A stretch of DNA of 9,231 bases. Source: Roseiarcus sp036502965 (GTDB lineage: Bacteria; Pseudomonadota; Alphaproteobacteria; Rhizobiales; Beijerinckiaceae). Both the position numbers and the translations under genes were made by a program. The notes under the pieces were generated by a model. That model searched no databases and was not told where the DNA came from. It saw only the letters and a list, made by a program, of their open reading frames with translations. The DNA is taken from contig DASXXT010000337.1 in NCBI GenBank assembly GCA_036502965.1, forward strand, positions 1 to 9,231, read 5' to 3'. Shown here one piece after another: positions 7,595-9,231 of this stretch (its first letter is position 1; each line of letters starts with the position of its first letter).

Positions 7595-7600
7595 AGGGAG
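7595..7600 (+). promoter_or_regulatory. Shine-Dalgarno site of the YhfX-like gene
   Basis: AGGGAG lies six bases before the ATG at 7607 and supports that start. It sits in the 15-base gap after the M20 stop codon. Confidence 0.7.
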
Positions 7601-7606
7601 ATCGAC

Positions 7607-8803
7607 ATGTTTCTCGACGTGATCCGGCGGCGCAACCCGCGACTGATCGACGCCGCGATTGCGCTGCATCAAAGCGGCCAACTGCCGGCGAACGCTTATG
7701 TCATCGACCTTGACGCCGTTGAGGATAACGCTCGCACGATCTCGACCAAGGCGGACTCGCTTGGCCTCACCGTAATGGCGATGACCAAGCAGATGGGACG
7801 CAACGAATCCTTCTGCCGTGCGGTAATGCGGGGAGGAATAAAGCGCAGCGTTGCGGTCGATCTGGAATGCGCGTTGGCCACGAAGCGCGCCGGCATGGAA
7901 CTCGGGCATGTCGGTCACCTGGTTCAGATTCCGAGGTGGGAGGCGGACAGCGCGGCTAGGCTCTCTCCGACTTGGTGGACGGTCTTCAACGCCGAAAAGG
8001 CGGCTGAAGCAGCGGCGGCTTCAGAGAGACTAGGACGAGAGCAGCCGCTCCTCGCCCGCATTCGTGGCGAGAACGATCAATTCTATCGCGGGCATGAAGG
8101 CGGGTTTTCCGCCTCCGACATCGTCGCGGTCGCGGCGGCTTTGGATAAGCTTCGGGGCGGCTGCTTCGCTGGGATAACGACCTTTCCGGCACTGCTCTTT
8201 GACGCCGCGAGCCGCACGTTCAAGCCGACGCCAAATCTCAACACTCTGCGACAGGCGTCTGAGACCTTGGCGCGCGTCGGATACAAGGGAACCGAAATCA
8301 ATGCCCCTGGCACAACCTCGAGCGTGACCCTGAAAGCGCTCGCGGAAGCCGGCGCTACCCAGGTCGAGCCAGGACACGGGCTCACAGGAACGACCCCGCT
8401 GCATGTGAGCGACGACCTGCCTGAGGCGCCGGCGGTTGTCTATTTAACCGAGGTTTCGCACCTCGCCGAAAGCGAAGCTTTCTGCTTCGGCGGCGGTCTC
8501 TACATTGACCCGGTCTTTCCCGCTTATCAGGTGAAAGCCATCGTCGCCCGGGAGCCAAGAACGGACGAGGCGGCGCTTCGCGAGGTCGAGATTCCACCGC
8601 CAGACGGTATCGATTACTACGGCATGATCGACGCTGAGGGTCCAACGAAGCCGGCACCCGGAGACAGCGTTGTTTTCGGATTCCGCCCGCAGGCCTTCGT
8701 CACGCGCGCGTTCGTTGCCGGCGTCTCCGGACTTTCGACGGAAAAACCTGTCGTCGAGTCGATCTCTCACGCCTTAGGCATGAAGGCCGACTGGCCGCGG
8801 TAA
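7607..8803 (+). CDS. YhfX-like PLP-dependent protein (alanine-racemase-like fold III)
   Basis: This 398-residue protein resembles Escherichia coli YhfX along its whole length, as recalled: the MFLDVIRRRNPRLIDAA opening, a VIDLD strand, MTKQMGRN, HLVQIP, FPALLFD, PTPNLNTL, INAPGTTS, EPGHGLTGT and FCFGGGLY all have counterparts. It therefore belongs to the fold-type III PLP enzymes with an alanine-racemase-like barrel. Lys61 in MTKQ is the expected PLP Schiff-base lysine, and EPGH (254-257) near the end of the barrel would help hold the phosphate. A C-terminal beta-domain follows from about residue 280. No catalytic activity for YhfX is known to me; racemisation or epimerisation of an amino acid or its derivative is the natural guess. 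Start ATG 7607 has a good ribosome site. It is the last gene of the operon and is followed by a possible terminator. Its link to two peptidases and a sugar importer differs from the enterobacterial yhf cluster. Confidence 0.88.
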   Translation: MFLDVIRRRNPRLIDAAIALHQSGQLPANAYVIDLDAVEDNARTISTKADSLGLTVMAMTKQMGRNESFCRAVMRGGIKRSVAVDLECALATKRAGMELGHVGHLVQIPRWEADSAARLSPTWWTVFNAEKAAEAAAASERLGREQPLLARIRGENDQFYRGHEGGFSASDIVAVAAALDKLRGGCFAGITTFPALLFDAASRTFKPTPNLNTLRQASETLARVGYKGTEINAPGTTSSVTLKALAEAGATQVEPGHGLTGTTPLHVSDDLPEAPAVVYLTEVSHLAESEAFCFGGGLYIDPVFPAYQVKAIVAREPRTDEAALREVEIPPPDGIDYYGMIDAEGPTKPAPGDSVVFGFRPQAFVTRAFVAGVSGLSTEKPVVESISHALGMKADWPR

Positions 8804-8831
8804 GCCGTAACTGTCATTCGTGTGTAGACAT

Positions 8832-8855
8832 CCCGTTGGACGCAAGGGTTTTCTT
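8832..8855 (+). terminator. Possible weak rho-independent terminator of the operon
   Basis: CCCGTTG and CAAGGG can pair as CCC-TTG with CAA-GGG around a GACG loop with one bulged G, followed directly by TTTTCTT. The location, 28 bases after the last stop codon of the operon, fits a terminator. The stem has only six pairs, so the call is tentative. Confidence 0.35.
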
Positions 8856-9018
8856 CAGACTCAGGCAATGTGGTCAGGCGCTTTCGTGTGTCCGGCCTCA
8901 TAGTGCGGCAGTTCAGACGCCGCGGGCCTGTATGGAAGTCCGAGGATCGGGCCCAAATCGGCATGGCGCGCTCGAAGCGCTCCGAATGACGCTGGTTTCC
9001 CCGATTCCGTCTCATTGA
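8856..9018. other. Non-coding stretch between the operon and the BON remnant
   Basis: Short open frames exist on both strands here, but none resembles a known protein, has a ribosome site or shows clear coding character. A small perfect hairpin (GCGCT, loop CGA, AGCGC at 8968-8980) and a GGGCC...GGCCC pair near 8927-8953 are visible, neither with a T-tract. I see no transposase fragment, terminal inverted repeat, tRNA or attachment site. It may be degraded sequence left by the event that truncated the next gene. Confidence 0.4.
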
Positions 9019-9198
9019 CCGTTTGCCCTTACCAACGCGGAAGTCGACGCCAAACACATCACCGTCGAGACGAACGGCGGCGAGGTGACTCTCAAAGGCA
9101 GCGTTCGGTCTTGGGCAGAGCGGGAGGAGGCCGAGCAGGTGGCTTGGCGGGCGCCGGGCGTCGCCAAGGTTGAGAATCGAATCACAATCAGCGCCTGA
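9019..9198 (+). pseudogene. 5'-truncated BON-domain protein, last BON domain only
   Basis: The frame from 9019 to the TGA at 9196-9198 encodes about 59 residues that form a single BON domain: ALTNAEVDAKHITVETNGG, then EVTLKGSVRSWAEREEAEQVA, then APGVAKVENRITIS. BON domains occur in periplasmic or envelope proteins such as OsmY. The exact wording here (SWAEREEAE, APGV.KVENRI) matches the third and last domain of a roughly 200-residue three-BON protein common in alphaproteobacteria, as recalled. An in-frame TGA (9016-9018) closes the frame just upstream. No ATG, GTG or TTG precedes the domain; the first GTG (9085) is in the middle of it. No BON-like sequence appears in any frame of the preceding 200 bases. 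It is therefore most likely a gene remnant cut off at its 5' side, not an expressed small protein. Confidence 0.75.
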
Positions 9199-9231
9199 AC
9201 TCGACCACCCCTCGGGTTCGCCGCGAGTGGA

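Noticed and set aside
6704..7918. Long open frame on the - strand (404 codons)
   Set aside because: It is antisense to the M20 and YhfX-like genes, crosses their junction, has a low-complexity Arg-rich composition and matches no family.
8968..8980. GCGCT-CGA-AGCGC hairpin considered as a terminator
   Set aside because: Only five pairs, no T-tract after it, and a better hairpin with a T-tract lies nearer to the operon end at 8832-8855.
8767..9057. Small open frame on the - strand and a 60-codon + strand frame (8836-9018) after the operon
   Set aside because: Neither has a ribosome site, a recognisable domain or coding-like composition; both appear to be chance open frames.

Overview
The window is about 9.2 kb of high-GC DNA in which every recognisable gene reads on the + strand. 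GC-rich codon use, the style of the ABC proteins and a BON-domain remnant suggest an alphaproteobacterium, probably of the Rhizobiales/Hyphomicrobiales. That is an impression from reading the sequence; no taxonomic marker gene is present.

Positions 2-8803 look like one tightly packed catabolic operon whose beginning lies upstream of the window. In order it holds: the C-terminal part of an amidase-signature hydrolase resembling 6-aminohexanoate-cyclic-dimer hydrolase; a complete ribose-type ABC importer (secreted binding protein, double-NBD ATPase, RbsC-like permease); an M42-like metallopeptidase; a PfkB-family sugar kinase; an M20-family metallopeptidase/deacylase; and a fold-III PLP protein resembling Escherichia coli YhfX. 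Gaps between genes run from an overlap of a few bases to about 50 bases. Three junctions overlap (ATPase/permease, permease/M42-like, M42-like/kinase), which points to translational coupling. A weak hairpin plus T-tract just after the last gene may end the transcript.

Together the genes describe import of a small, probably sugar-like solute, cleavage of amide or peptide bonds by up to three unrelated hydrolases, phosphorylation by a PfkB kinase, and a PLP-dependent step, possibly racemisation of an amino acid. A conjugate of a sugar and an amino acid or amine would fit, but the substrate cannot be read from sequence. No transcriptional regulator, transposase, tRNA, rRNA or CRISPR array was found.

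After the operon there are about 215 bases without a convincing gene. They are followed by the last BON domain of a protein whose 5' part is missing (9019-9198), which marks a likely recombination or deletion junction at the operon's right edge. The final 33 bases hold nothing recognisable.
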